DNA from: Coniferiporia sulphurascens
Taxonomy: Eukaryota; Basidiomycota; Agaricomycetes; Hymenochaetales; Hymenochaetaceae
Assembly (NCBI GenBank): GCA_002794785.1
Contig: NBBA01000010.1
Coordinates: 682,001-746,000, forward strand
Length of the DNA: 64,000 bases
Reading direction: 5' to 3'
Position 1 is the first letter of the stretch, and the number at the start of each line of letters is the position of its first letter. The notes under the pieces are model-generated. The model worked only from the letters and a program-made list of their open reading frames with translations. It searched no databases and had not been told where the DNA came from. This document shows, piece by piece, positions 46,849 through 57,043 of the stretch. Both the position numbers and the translations under genes were made by a program.

Positions 46849-47946
46849 TCAGATAGCCTGCATCAGCCCTTCCATAGCTTCTTCGCGCGCGGCGGAATAC
46901 TCCTCCATTTCGCGGTCAAGGTCTGCCACGCTTTTCTTGACGCGCCTTGGGCCTTTCTTCTGGCGCTTCCGCATTGGCGCTGATACGGACGGGATTGAAG
47001 TTTTCACACGTTGTGGCTGTTGCGGCCGTTGGTACGGCGCAGGTAATACAACAGGGCGTCTGCAGAGCGTGAGGACAAATCGATTGCGACATGCTTAAAT
47101 TTTCGGGAAAACTCTGCTTACTTCGTGCCTGCAGGGTTCGGGGGACGTGAGGGTGCAGCAACAGGCTTCTGAGGCAGTTGCTTCTGCTGTCGTGGTTCGA
47201 GACGCTCAAAGAGTGACCTTTGCCCTTTAGGTGCGCTCGGAGGTGCCACGGCGATCGAAGATGTAGCGGAATGGTCGAGAACGATCTCAAGTTTGATTGC
47301 GCGCTCTTGAGTCCGACGACAAATCGTAGGTAAACGGCATTAAATAATGCATGAGAGCGATTGAAAGCGATGAACACAAAACATGGGTCAGACATCCCAT
47401 TATAAGGAATGGACAAAACGCGTACTTCCATCGATGACCTTCCCGTTGTACCTTTCCCGCGCTCTCCCCGCATCTCCCCCACGAGTGAACGCAATGAGAG
47501 CCATCCCGCGCGGGAATCCCTTCACATTGTAGATCATGAGCGAGTCGCGCACATTTACGGGCCCAATTGTTTTTTTCATAAGGTCCTGCGTTACACAAAG
47601 ATATCACGACGGAGTTAGCAGAATTTTCCCAGAAGCATTTCTGTCCCGTGCGACCAAGAAACAATGACTAAAACCCATTGTCCATCGATCCTTTGCCATC
47701 TAGCATACTATGTCCGTTACAAAGAAGCGCGTACTGGAGACTCACAATGATCTCTACTTCTGCGACATCTATAGGCAGGTTGCTGAGCAAAACCTTGCTC
47801 CCAGTATCGCTTCCGGTGCCGTTGTCCGTAGGAATGTTACGCGCACGCCACGCAGGTGCAGGTCGGGCGGCATTCCGTGGTCCGACGACTTGCCCTTTTG
47901 CACCACCGTGGTAAGCAGTCGTACGAGTCGCAGTACGCGTTGCCAT
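46849..47946 (-). CDS. YRA1: ALY/REF (Yra1-like) mRNA export adaptor
   Basis: The ATG at 47946 begins a short Arg/Gly/Ala-rich region (MATRTATRTTAYHGGAKG). One RRM follows, split by introns: SKVLLSNLPIDVAEVEII, then DLMKKTIGPVNVRDSLMIYNVKGFPRGMALIAF and YNGKVIDG, then AIKLEIVLD. The C-terminal half is Pro/Gln/Arg-rich and basic. It ends with KSVADLDREMEEY, which matches the C-terminal UAP56/Sub2-binding motif of ALY/REF proteins (LDxELDxY type). These proteins are loaded on spliced mRNA by the TREX complex and hand it to the Mex67 export receptor in the nucleus. Stop is TGA at 46851-46849. Four to five exons; internal boundaries are approximate. Confidence 0.87.
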
Positions 47947-49077
47947 TCGTTCCTCGAATCCTTCGGAGTACTGCTGAGACGCCGAAGTGTATGGAGCGGC
48001 CGAAAGGTGTTTGAAAGAGTAGCAACTCAGACGCGGAGGAAGGACGACAACACTTGCTTTACATGTGTGAGGTCACGTGGACTCCTGCAGGACTTTAACT
48101 TGAAGTTTTAAAATGCCATCGTCTCGTTCAGTTCAAATGCCCGTAGGTGGATACTAGATATTATTGTAGATTAACTGTAATCTACGAACTCTTACGCAAA
48201 GTTCGGGGCTACACAGTTTTCGAGCCTCCAAATCGGAGCTAGCCTAGTCGGCGAGCCATTCGATCCTGACCCTAAGTTTCAGTTCGCCCGAGGTCCTCCA
48301 AGATTTTCCCCGGGCGAGATTTGACTTGAGCTGCGCGGCTACTTGCGTACGAAATTTACGCGACCAAGTGGCGGCCCCAACATCGGTACCTTCCACAGAG
48401 CTAATAATGACTTTGACGCCTCGAGACCAGAACACTCAACGTCAAAGCAATTTGTCTCTGTGGACCAAGTTTTGTTTAAGATCCAAAGCATCCAATCGTG
48501 CTCCTCCATCCTTAAGTTTGATCTAATCCAGGTCCAAGTTAGAAAGAGGAAGCGCCCTCCGGGTGTCAGCATCGGTTTGGGAGGAAAGCCGTGGTGGAAT
48601 GGGTGGGACTCCACGGAAATCGTCGTCTATAAAAGTAGTCACACCACCAGCTTTTCTATATTTCCAGTCTTTTTGAGAAACCATTTAGTAGGCATGCCAA
48701 ATGCCTCTTAAAAGTTGTGTGGCCTGAAGTGCTAAAATAGAGGCACCCAAATTCTGCGGGATTTAAAATTTGTACTACTCGGGTCTCGCGCGTCTTGCTT
48801 TTTCTAATTTCCACAACCCGGCGACGCGCCATGAAGATCGCCTGCTGAACACCCGTTCTGTTAGCAACAAGCAGGCGTCAAATTAATACTCTTTAAATTA
48901 CCACTGCCGACTGTTGCTTAACGTCCATGCTCACTGTCTTTGCATCGTAAGTTACGAAAATCAAATTTCGTGAAACGACTGTGTTCCTAGGGAATGGTCC
49001 GTCAGTGGTCTGGTCAAGCCCTTGCTGAAATGACTTGCGTATGCTGACACTCGCGTTTTCCGCAGGTTGTTACAGCC
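47947..49077. other. Divergent intergenic region, no gene seen
   Basis: 1.13 kb between the starts of ALY/REF (-) and the OYE-type reductase (+). Frames on both strands over 48339-48711 are open but begin at non-ATG codons or have no domain, so I treat them as non-coding. Both promoters must lie here. Confidence 0.4.
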
Positions 49078-50810
49078 ATGACCGACAAGGACGATGTAGA
49101 CCCGGATGATGAAGGGATAGAGCCTAACCTAGGTGAAGTCTTGTCATCGGTCACTCTGCCCTGCGGCAGAACTCTCGCGAACAGACTTGTCAAGGTGAGG
49201 AATGTGTTATCAAACCATGTGCGTTCCCTTCATCACCCGTAACTGCAGGCAGCGACGTATGAGCATCTCGCGCCCTTCTTCGGTGGCCCACCGACCGCAG
49301 CGCTCTGCGCACTGTACGGCGTATGGGGCAAAGGTGAATGGGGTATGGTCATAACGGGCAACGTGCAAGTTTCGCGCCGGCACCTCTCGCTCGGTGCAGA
49401 CATGATTATCCCTGAGCACGTCTCAGACGAGGGTATTAAGAAGTTCAGACGACTCGCTTGCGCGATGAGGGGCGAGGACAGCAATTGCGGAGACAGGGAG
49501 AACGGGGGTGCGGAAGGGGCAAATGCCGAGCGCGTCCGCCCACTTGCGATCATGCAGCTCAACCACACCGGACGCCAATCCCCTATCGGTCTCGGCGGGC
49601 GCTGGCCGTACCAGCCGCCCCTTTCCGCAAGCGCCACGCGCGTGGGCGCGTCCCCGGCGCGTGCAGAAAATCTGCTCTCGCGCGTCGCGTACGCGGTGCT
49701 GTTCCAGAAAGCGCGTGCGATGAGTGCGGCGGACATTAATGAGGTGGTGGACGGCTTCGTGCGTGGAGCCAGAGTTGCGGTTGCGAGTGGGTTCGACGGC
49801 GCGCAGATACATGCTGCACATGGGTGTACGCATTCTACCTTACTTCCAGTTCTCTTTCATACATCTTACTGCCGTTTCTTAGACCTCATCGCACAATTCA
49901 TCTCGCGGAAAACAAATCTCCGCACCGACGCGTATGCAGAGCCCTTGGCCTTGCTTCACGACGTCGTGCGTGCAGTGCGCACGGCCGTCCCGAAGCAATT
50001 CGTCGTCGGTATCAAATTAAACTCGGCAGACTACGCCTCGGGCGGCATGCTCGAGTCGGAAGGCCGCGCACACCTCGCTGCGATCGCGAGCTGGGAATGG
50101 GACGGCGCGGGCGTTGATTTCATCGAGATCAGCGGCGGCGATTACGAGGCACCCGGTAAGTCAGCCTTCACGCCCCAATGCTAATGCAATTTGCCTGGCT
50201 CATGTATGTTTTGATTTCGTGCATTCCGGAAGAGTTCATGCAGGCGGCATCTCCGCGCCAGGCATTCTTCGAATCCTTCGCGCACGTAGCCGTCGAGGCC
50301 GTCCAGCCGCCAAGTACAAACGGTGAAAGTGATAACCGACCTAGGCCGTTAATCATGCTCACTGGCGGTCTCCGCACACGCGGTCAGCTCGCGCGTGCTC
50401 TTCAGCGCAGGCACGCACATCTCCTCGGGCTTGCGCGCCCCGCAACGTTACAGCCCGCGCTGCCGTACCTCATTCGCGTCTCGCTGGGCACAGTGTCCGG
50501 GTCCGATTTGTCCGAGTCAGCATTAGCGTCAGTGCACCAAACACTCCGGCATTGGGAGACGCAGCTTCCGCCAGAGCCGCGTGCACCTGCATGGTGGCCA
50601 TGCATCGTCGGCGCTGGCGTGGGCATGGCGTGGCACATCGTCGCGATGCACCGGCGTGCGCGTGGACGGCCGCTGCCGTATGGTGCAGGCTGGCTGCGGG
50701 TTGTGCTGGAGATGTATCTCGGGAATGCCATTCCGGACGCGTGCGGGGCGGTGACGATGGTCGTATTTTCAGTGCTGCTGCTGGTGGCAGCGCTCTGCGC
50801 TTATTCCTAG
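49078..50810 (+). CDS. NADH:flavin oxidoreductase / Old Yellow Enzyme family, with C-terminal membrane helix
   Basis: Four exons (49078-49194, 49249-49825, 49883-50155, 50233-50810) join in frame to 514 residues. OYE-family FMN enzymes reduce activated C=C bonds with NAD(P)H. The TIM-barrel signatures are present: TLANRLVKAATYEHLAPF, GEWGMVITGNVQVS, PLAIMQLNHTGRQSP, GFDGAQIHAAHGYLIAQFIS (with the substrate-binding HxAH), NLRTDAYAEPLALLHDVV, FIEISGGDYEAPEFM and LIMLTGGLRTRGQLA. The ending is unusual: after the barrel, a segment WWPCIVGAGVGMAWHIVAM and a final hydrophobic helix (AVTMVVFSVLLLVAALCAYS) suggest a tail-anchored or membrane-bound form. It converges on an aldo-keto reductase gene 138 bp away. 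Confidence 0.85.
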
Positions 50811-50948
50811 GTATCAAATAACGTACTAATTTTTTTTGCAGTACTAAAAATTGCGTGCACAACATAGAGGACGTTCTACTTCTAGGGGGTTCTATTTCTG
50901 ATACAACCGCTTTTCTTTCAATCTATGTACGATCCTGAACGGAACCCC

Positions 50949-52033
50949 TTACTTGCAGTCGGGGAAGCCAAGGTGTCCCCAACCAGTCCAGTCAGGGTTG
51001 CACGCGCGGAAGTGATGCGTCTCGTCAATCTTGTGCAGTTCGTCGATCTCTTCCTGGGAGAGGTCGATGATCGTGAAGTTGCTCTCAATCCGTGCAGGGG
51101 TGACGCTCTTCGGGAGGACGGAAACGCCGGGACGGTTCGCCTGGAGGCTCACGAGCACGTTCGCGGGCTGCACACCGTGTGCCTCGGCGATGCGCTGCAC
51201 GGTCGCATTCGCGAGCAGCGGGGAGTTGTCCGAGCCCAGAGGCGAGTACGCCGTGAGGACGATGCCGCGCTTCACACAGAACTCGACGACGTCGTGCTGC
51301 GGGCAGGACGGGTGAAGCTCGATCTGGTTCACGGCCGGCACGACTTTGGCCTCGGGGAGGAGGCGCTCGAGGTACTCGACGGAGAAGTTGGAAACACCTT
51401 AGCAAAGGGGGGAGGGGGAGTTAGCGAAAAAAAATAGCTGGCCGAACGGGATGCCCGAGCAGACTCACCGATGGCCTTGACCTTGTCAGGGTGCTTGGCG
51501 TAGATCTCTTCCATGCTTTTCCAGGTCACGAGCCAGTCATGTGACTTGTCCGCCTTGTACTCTGGCGTCATCGGCGCAGGCCAGTGCATAAGCCCTGAAA
51601 AAAAGCGCGCGTTTTTTTGTTAGGCTGCGTAAATTAGAGGCAGCGTTTGAAAGAAGGACGCACAGAGGTCAATGTACGGCGTGTCCAGCGCAGCGAGGGA
51701 CGCAAGGAGCGCCTCCTCCGCCGTCTTGTGGTCGGGGTTGTTCAGTTTGGTCGTGAGGAAGAACGACTCGCGCGGTACGCCCGAGGCCTTGATACCTTGG
51801 CCAACCTCCTTTTCGTTGGCTACGGCGCGCGATTAGCAGACTGCAGACTGCATAAAACAGAGCGTCGATGTGTACGTACCGTAGGCAGCGGCGGTGTCGA
51901 TGTGGCGGTATCCGTGGCGGAGCGCGTGCTCGACGGCGCCCTCGACGGCTCCCGGCTTGGACTTCCAGGTGCCGAGACCGACGGTGGGCATCTCAGCGCC
52001 CGTGTTGAGCTTGATGGTCGTAGAGGCAGGCAT
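50949..52033 (-). CDS. Aldo-keto reductase
   Basis: Four exons join to about 294 residues. The start is ATG 52033-52031, exon 1 ends at 51880 and the stop is at 50949. The fold signatures are [61 protein letters not shown] and VNQIELHP. The catalytic tetrad is visible: Asp46, Tyr51, Lys76 and His107. The cofactor stretch [16 protein letters not shown] near residues 238-253 favours NADP(H). AKRs of this type reduce aldehydes and ketones in the cytosol; close fungal relatives act on glycerol/glyceraldehyde or xylose, but the substrate cannot be read from sequence. An extra exon-free N-terminus and normal length argue for an intact gene. It converges with the OYE-type gene. Confidence 0.88.
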
Positions 52034-52463
52034 TGGTGTTTGTGTGAGGGTGGGGGAAAAGGTGGGGAACGATAAGGGTGTGGGTGTATGCAGTTTCGAA
52101 CAGGGAAAGTTCATAAGGATTTATACACCGGTGCGTCCTCGGCCCGAACTGCTCACGCGCCATCTTTTGGCCACACACACTGCCACTGACAATCCCCGAG
52201 ATTGCTAATCGCCCACTGAACGGCATCATCGATCCGAAGCCGGACGGAACACGTCCGTCCATTTACGGACAGTCTATATTAAGAAAATACAGGTTTTCGT
52301 GCTTCGTGGCGTACATCGTACAGACTTCGCGTACCAGAAAAAATGGGGTCGTCATTTGGAAAAAGTGGAGCGGAATCAGTACAAAGGAATAAAAAGGAGG
52401 AACTTAGACATAGCGCACGGATTAAAGGCGCGGCAGCCCGGCGGAAAAAAATCTTATGCGGGA
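52034..52463. other. Intergenic region, no gene seen
   Basis: 430 bp upstream of the aldo-keto reductase (-) and downstream of the small membrane protein gene (-). It should contain the reductase promoter and the 3' UTR of the other gene. No named element is identified. Confidence 0.4.
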
Positions 52464-53239
52464 TCACTTTCCACTGAACACACCCTTGATCTTATCCGCG
52501 ATACCCTGCGCCTCGCCCTGCGCCCCGGATGCGACACGCTCCACCTCTCTAGCCGCCGTCCAGCCGGTGTCATCTTTTGCACCTTCACCTCCGTCCGTGT
52601 CTTCCCCAGTCAATTTGGGCATTTCTCCAGCCATACCCGAGCTGACAGTCCCCACCGCACCGGCGTGCGCCGCATCGCGCCAGTCTGGACTCTTCGTGTA
52701 CACGCGCCCTTCCGTTCCCGCTCTCTGAGGTGTCGGCACCGCGAGACTACGGCCTTCCGAGCTGGCGACGTTTGCGGAATTTTCCTCCGCGAACGTGCGG
52801 TGGTGCGCATCGTGTATCGTGGCAATAGCACGCGGATGACCGCCTATCGTTTCAACGCTCGCGGAACGCACTGTCGTCGGGAAGGATGTGGACTTGGGTG
52901 TTGCACGTTGAAGCATACGTGTCTCCCCTTATGTCTCATGCGTCAGTCACCCCGTAGTCAGTGGTGATTTGGAGTGTAAAGACGCACATGAGGAGATCCT
53001 GCCACCGGGATGGTTTCCGGCGTCGTCTGCGGTGTCAAGGGCCCTCTTGCGGTTGTGACGGGAATCGAGGAAGTAGAAGAAGCCGAGAAGGCTTGTCGCA
53101 AGAAGTCCCCCGCCGATGAAGGCAACCTAAAGATTAATGCCAGATGTAAGCCGGGTCCCGAGACGCGCCACTGTACTCGAGCACGTACGCGGGAGCTGGG
53201 TTTGAAGTTGGCAGTATTGTGGCCGCTGTAGTGGCTCAT
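52464..53239 (-). CDS. Small single-pass membrane protein, hypothetical
   Basis: Three exons join to roughly 215 residues. The ATG at 53239 gives MSHYSGHNTANFKPSSR. After a 62-nt intron comes a clear membrane helix, VAFIGGGLLATSLLGFFYFL, followed by a basic stop-transfer DSRHNRKR. The rest is hydrophilic: TPKSTSFPTTVRSAS, EGRVYTKSPDWRDAAHAG and an amphipathic C-terminal helix, AREVERVASGAQGEAQGIADKIKGVF, ending SGK. The short N-terminus, a single helix with Arg/Lys after it and the soluble remainder resemble small mitochondrial or ER membrane proteins of fungi. I do not recognise a named family. Splice junctions are in frame and the stop is at 52466-52464. Confidence 0.6.
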
Positions 53240-53765
53240 GGCTGGCGTTGAATTACGAGGATTTTAATTTTCCCTTTACTTCTGCCATTATATCGCTACC
53301 ACCGTCTCGGACTGACACTCGGACTGACGCTCGTTATGACGCGCATATATCGGAGACGCCAGAGTCGAGACCACGTGACCTGACGTTTTCGCCTGCGTCC
53401 CGTTCAGTCGTCCGTCCAGTCGCTCAGTTCGAGTCGTCGAACGTACCGTCGCCGTTTACTTCGCCTTCACTGTAGGGGCATCGTGGTAGGGACGAACCCA
53501 GAACTTATTGCGAAGAGGGACGCGTGTGAGATATACGAGGCGTGTATCGTCGTTGGCCGTTGTGGTCTAAACTGTTGGCGTACGAGTCGTGACGGGACTT
53601 CAGCATCCTTGGGATCACCTTGTATTTGAGCAAATCCGAAAGGGTGTACACTGGTCCTAGTAGCATACACTCTGCGCATTTCCGATAAGTTGAATTCGAA
53701 GAGGGGAGGTGCGACCTGTGAACTCCAGATTCACGCCCCTATTCCCCTCCTCCTGTTCATCACCC
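53240..53765. promoter_or_regulatory. Divergent promoter region with a tandem 12-mer
   Basis: 526 bp between divergent start codons. At 53307-53330 the 12-mer TCGGACTGACAC is repeated in tandem with one change (TCGGACTGACGC). Similar GTCCGTCC/CAGTCG words follow near 53408. It may be a regulatory repeat; the factor is unknown. No gene seen. Confidence 0.4.
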
Positions 53766-56700
53766 ATGTCGACATTTCCCCGCCATGTCCGGGTCGATGT
53801 TGACCATTACACTGCAACGTCTGCCCTGCGTCCCCCACGCCCAGCATCGGATGCACCGCCAACGACTTCATTGAACTTCGACCCCAGCCTCGGATTTGAC
53901 GCGGGTCTCAACAGTTCGAATGCATGGACAGAGTATCTCGGACGTGCGCGTGCACCCGGCGCAGATGGTCTTCCCCATGTTGACGCGTTATCCATACCTG
54001 ACGAAGAGACGGAAAATGCTGATGGCAGATTGCATCACTCTAGTGAAGAGCTATGGCCAGAAGGCGGTCAACCCGCGCATGTGCTGTTCGACTTTATGGG
54101 CATGCGGGAACACGGTGAGCTCTGCGTGCGTGCAGGCATGGCGCTCGAAATCCTGCAGGAGAGTGTCGCGTTCAACCTCGAATTAGAACATCTGGACTCG
54201 TCAAAGGACGTCGCAGAAGGGTGGAGTCTTGCGCGAGTCCCGTTGGTCGATGTTGCAGATGCTGAAGAGGGTGTGGACGAGAGCGAGCTGAGTCGAGGGG
54301 AGATCGGACTGGTTCCTCGAGCGTACTACGCTGTGAGCGCTTGCAGATAAATGTCCGTTCATATTGCTTACGCCTAAAGGAAACATTGCACGAAAACAGT
54401 TTACAACGGAGTGTACCCCTCACCGACCTTCCGAGACTGTGGATTCTGGCAATACCATGACCCCGCGCGCCTCCGAGTTCCCATCCTCGGCAGCCGAGTC
54501 TTCTTATCTACCTCCCGCTTCTCCAAGCCAGGTAATGCAACGATCCCCGCTCACCTCACAGACAACCGGCGAGTGGTTCCGAGCACAGCTACGCCGAAGT
54601 TTCCTAGGCGGGAGTCTACTAGGTGGACGTAGTTTCAACCGCTTTTCGCGCTTTGTCACAAGCGGCGCGGAGGAGTTCGTATTGCATGGCTCTTCTGCGC
54701 AATCCACCAGTACCTCAGAGAACAAGAATGATAATAGCGGTCTTCCGCCTGCTCCCGACTGGCGTCTCTCCGCATACATGTACCCCGAACATGCTCATAT
54801 GCGCGATTTAAGCAGCAGTTCCACCGTTAGCGATTCTGGGAAGAAGGATATTGAGACGGATCCTGACACGCATGTCGTCGATGTCGGACCCGCGTGGCGC
54901 GCGAAGGTTCCGCCGTTCTCCGTGAGCGTGCACTCACCCGAGACGCGCCGCCCCTCTGGCGCCGAAGCATTTGTGGTGTACAGCGTCACTTCGATGTTTC
55001 CCGACCTCACGACCGAATCTGACGCTGCCGACTCGGAAGATGAAGCGGATCCCGACGCCGAAGATACCCCCTTGCGTAGCCCGCAAACGCACAATATCAC
55101 TGTGCAGCGGCGGTTCTCGCATTTCGTCCAGCTGCACAACGCGCTATCCGCGCGTCTCCCAGGGCTCGCGCTGCCGCCGCTCCCGGAGAAAGCGTATGCG
55201 GGTCGCTTCAATGCCGACTTCGTTGAGGCGCGCAGGACGGAACTCGAGCGCTACATGACCCGTCTGGTTGCACACCCTGTCGCGCGCTACGCAGCTGTGT
55301 TGACGTTTTTCCTCGGGTGCGAAAGTGATATTGTACGTTTTCCATTCCGTCTTATCCCCCGCAATATTCGACACACTCTTTCAATTATGTGTATATTTAA
55401 GACAATGGTTAATTGCGCAGCGTATGAATCACTAACGCGTCTTAATGCACAGGAATGGCACCGCGAGTTCCCGCAGTTCATCCGCCGCCGACCGGCAGGC
55501 GCGTCCTTCTTCGCTCATGTGTTCCACCCAGCATTCCACTTCGACGCAGAAGACGCGGAAGATGCCGGCGCACGCTTTGCTGAACACACTCGTGCCGTCG
55601 GGGAAGGTGTACAACAGCTTCGCGGCAATTTCGCGAAAGTAAGGAGTGCGCGGGTTGGTAAGTAACACTATTCTTTTTTGGACTCCAAAATGGGATGTTG
55701 CGTGCTATTTACTGAAAGCGAGTATCGAAAGGGATGGCGAGCGCTGAGCGGTTGCTATCCCATTCCATCCTCTCGCTCATAACTTCCACACCGCTTGCGA
55801 GCCGCTCCTCTCCCGACTCCCCGTCGGACGATGGCTCTGGTAGTGACGAGAACGATGAGGACGCCAGCCACTTTCAGTCTACAACCCGGTCAGGTCCAAA
55901 TAACTCCGCCCGTTCAAGAAAAGGATATAGACGGAAAAGGGGGCTGATGAATGAAGAGGGCGCATGGTGCTGGCGGGAGGACTGTACAGGCATGTTATGT
56001 CTGATCTAGTGTCGTTCTGGTCGACTTTATTGACTTTCATTTTTTGGATGCTTGACTACGTGTGGACCATACTGTGGACTTTCCATCCTTTGACTGTTCA
56101 GACTGCTTACGTTTGACAAAGTGTATGCAGAAAACGGCGGAGACGCTCCAGGGTGTTGCGGATTTGTATGACGATCATGTAAGTACTACGCTTTCCTTCG
56201 TGTTGAAGTCCTTCCACTATGTGAAGATTCTGATGATTCTCTGACGGTTTTTTCGTTTTCTTTTGCTTTTGTGGCTCGCAGGCACGCCGGACGATGCTGG
56301 CGACGGAAGACTCCCTAAAAGATGTTGCTCACCCTAGCACTATCTACGCCGTAAGTGTGTTACTTCACTGGACACCGTATAAGTCGAGTCCCGAAATAAA
56401 AACCCCCGCAGCCCGTCCTCGACATCCATAACGCAACGCTCTCGCGGTACAAAGAAGCGTCAACTCCGGCCAACCCTTCAGACGACGTGCAAAAAGAAGG
56501 TCTCCCGGAGGACGACGTCGCAACGCGCTGCGAGACCGTCCTGAACACGACAATGGCTGAATTCGAAGTCTATCACGCGCAGAAACAGGAAGACTTCGCG
56601 CGCATCACCCAGGCTCACCTGGACTCTGAGATCGCGTTCCACGAAAAGGTGTGCTTGAAACGTGTCCCCTCACAGTGTTAGCGCATTCTCTAACACGTCC

Positions 56701-57043
56701 CGAATAAAAGGTGCTCGCACGCCTCCGCACGACGCGCTCGCTGTTCGACGCATCGCCTACAGAGCTCGCACTGACGATGCCCGGCGCACGCGTGCCTTCC
56801 GTCTTTGAACGTGATCTGGTGGAGCCTGCGCCGCGGCCGAGACCGCTCCCGCGTCCTTGTCCGCACGTGCTCGATCGCGCGTCGATGCGCCCCGTGGGCG
56901 CGGTGCTGCAGGGCAGCGTGGGCCTGTTGCTCGGGATGAACGGTGGTGGAGTTGGAGTTGGGGGTGTACGTGGAGAGGATGGGGATGGGGACGGTGTGGG
57001 CGAGGTGGACGGGCGTGGAAGTACGTTTGGTCGATTTTGGTGA
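53766..57043 (+). CDS. SH3-PX-BAR sorting nexin
   Basis: Exons 53766-54332, 54400-55332 and one from 55453 are clear; several more run to TGA 57043. The architecture is an SH3 domain (residues ~104-189: HVLFDFMGMREHGELCV, GWSLARV, GEIGLVPRAYYA), a linker, and a PX domain (~360-500: FSVSVHSPE, RRFSHFVQLHNALSARLPG, LPPLPEK, RRTELERYMTRLVAHP). A C-terminal BAR region follows (AERLLSHSILSLITS, CMQKTAETLQGVADLYDDHARRT, SRYKEAST, QKQEDFARITQAHLDSEIAFHEKVL). PX binds phosphoinositides, BAR senses membrane curvature and SH3 recruits proline-rich partners, as in animal SNX9/18/33. An endosomal or endocytic role is inferred. The C-terminus after the BAR helices is Pro/Arg- and Gly-rich. The GTG in frame at 53709 is not used; the ATG at 53766 is. 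Confidence 0.82.
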
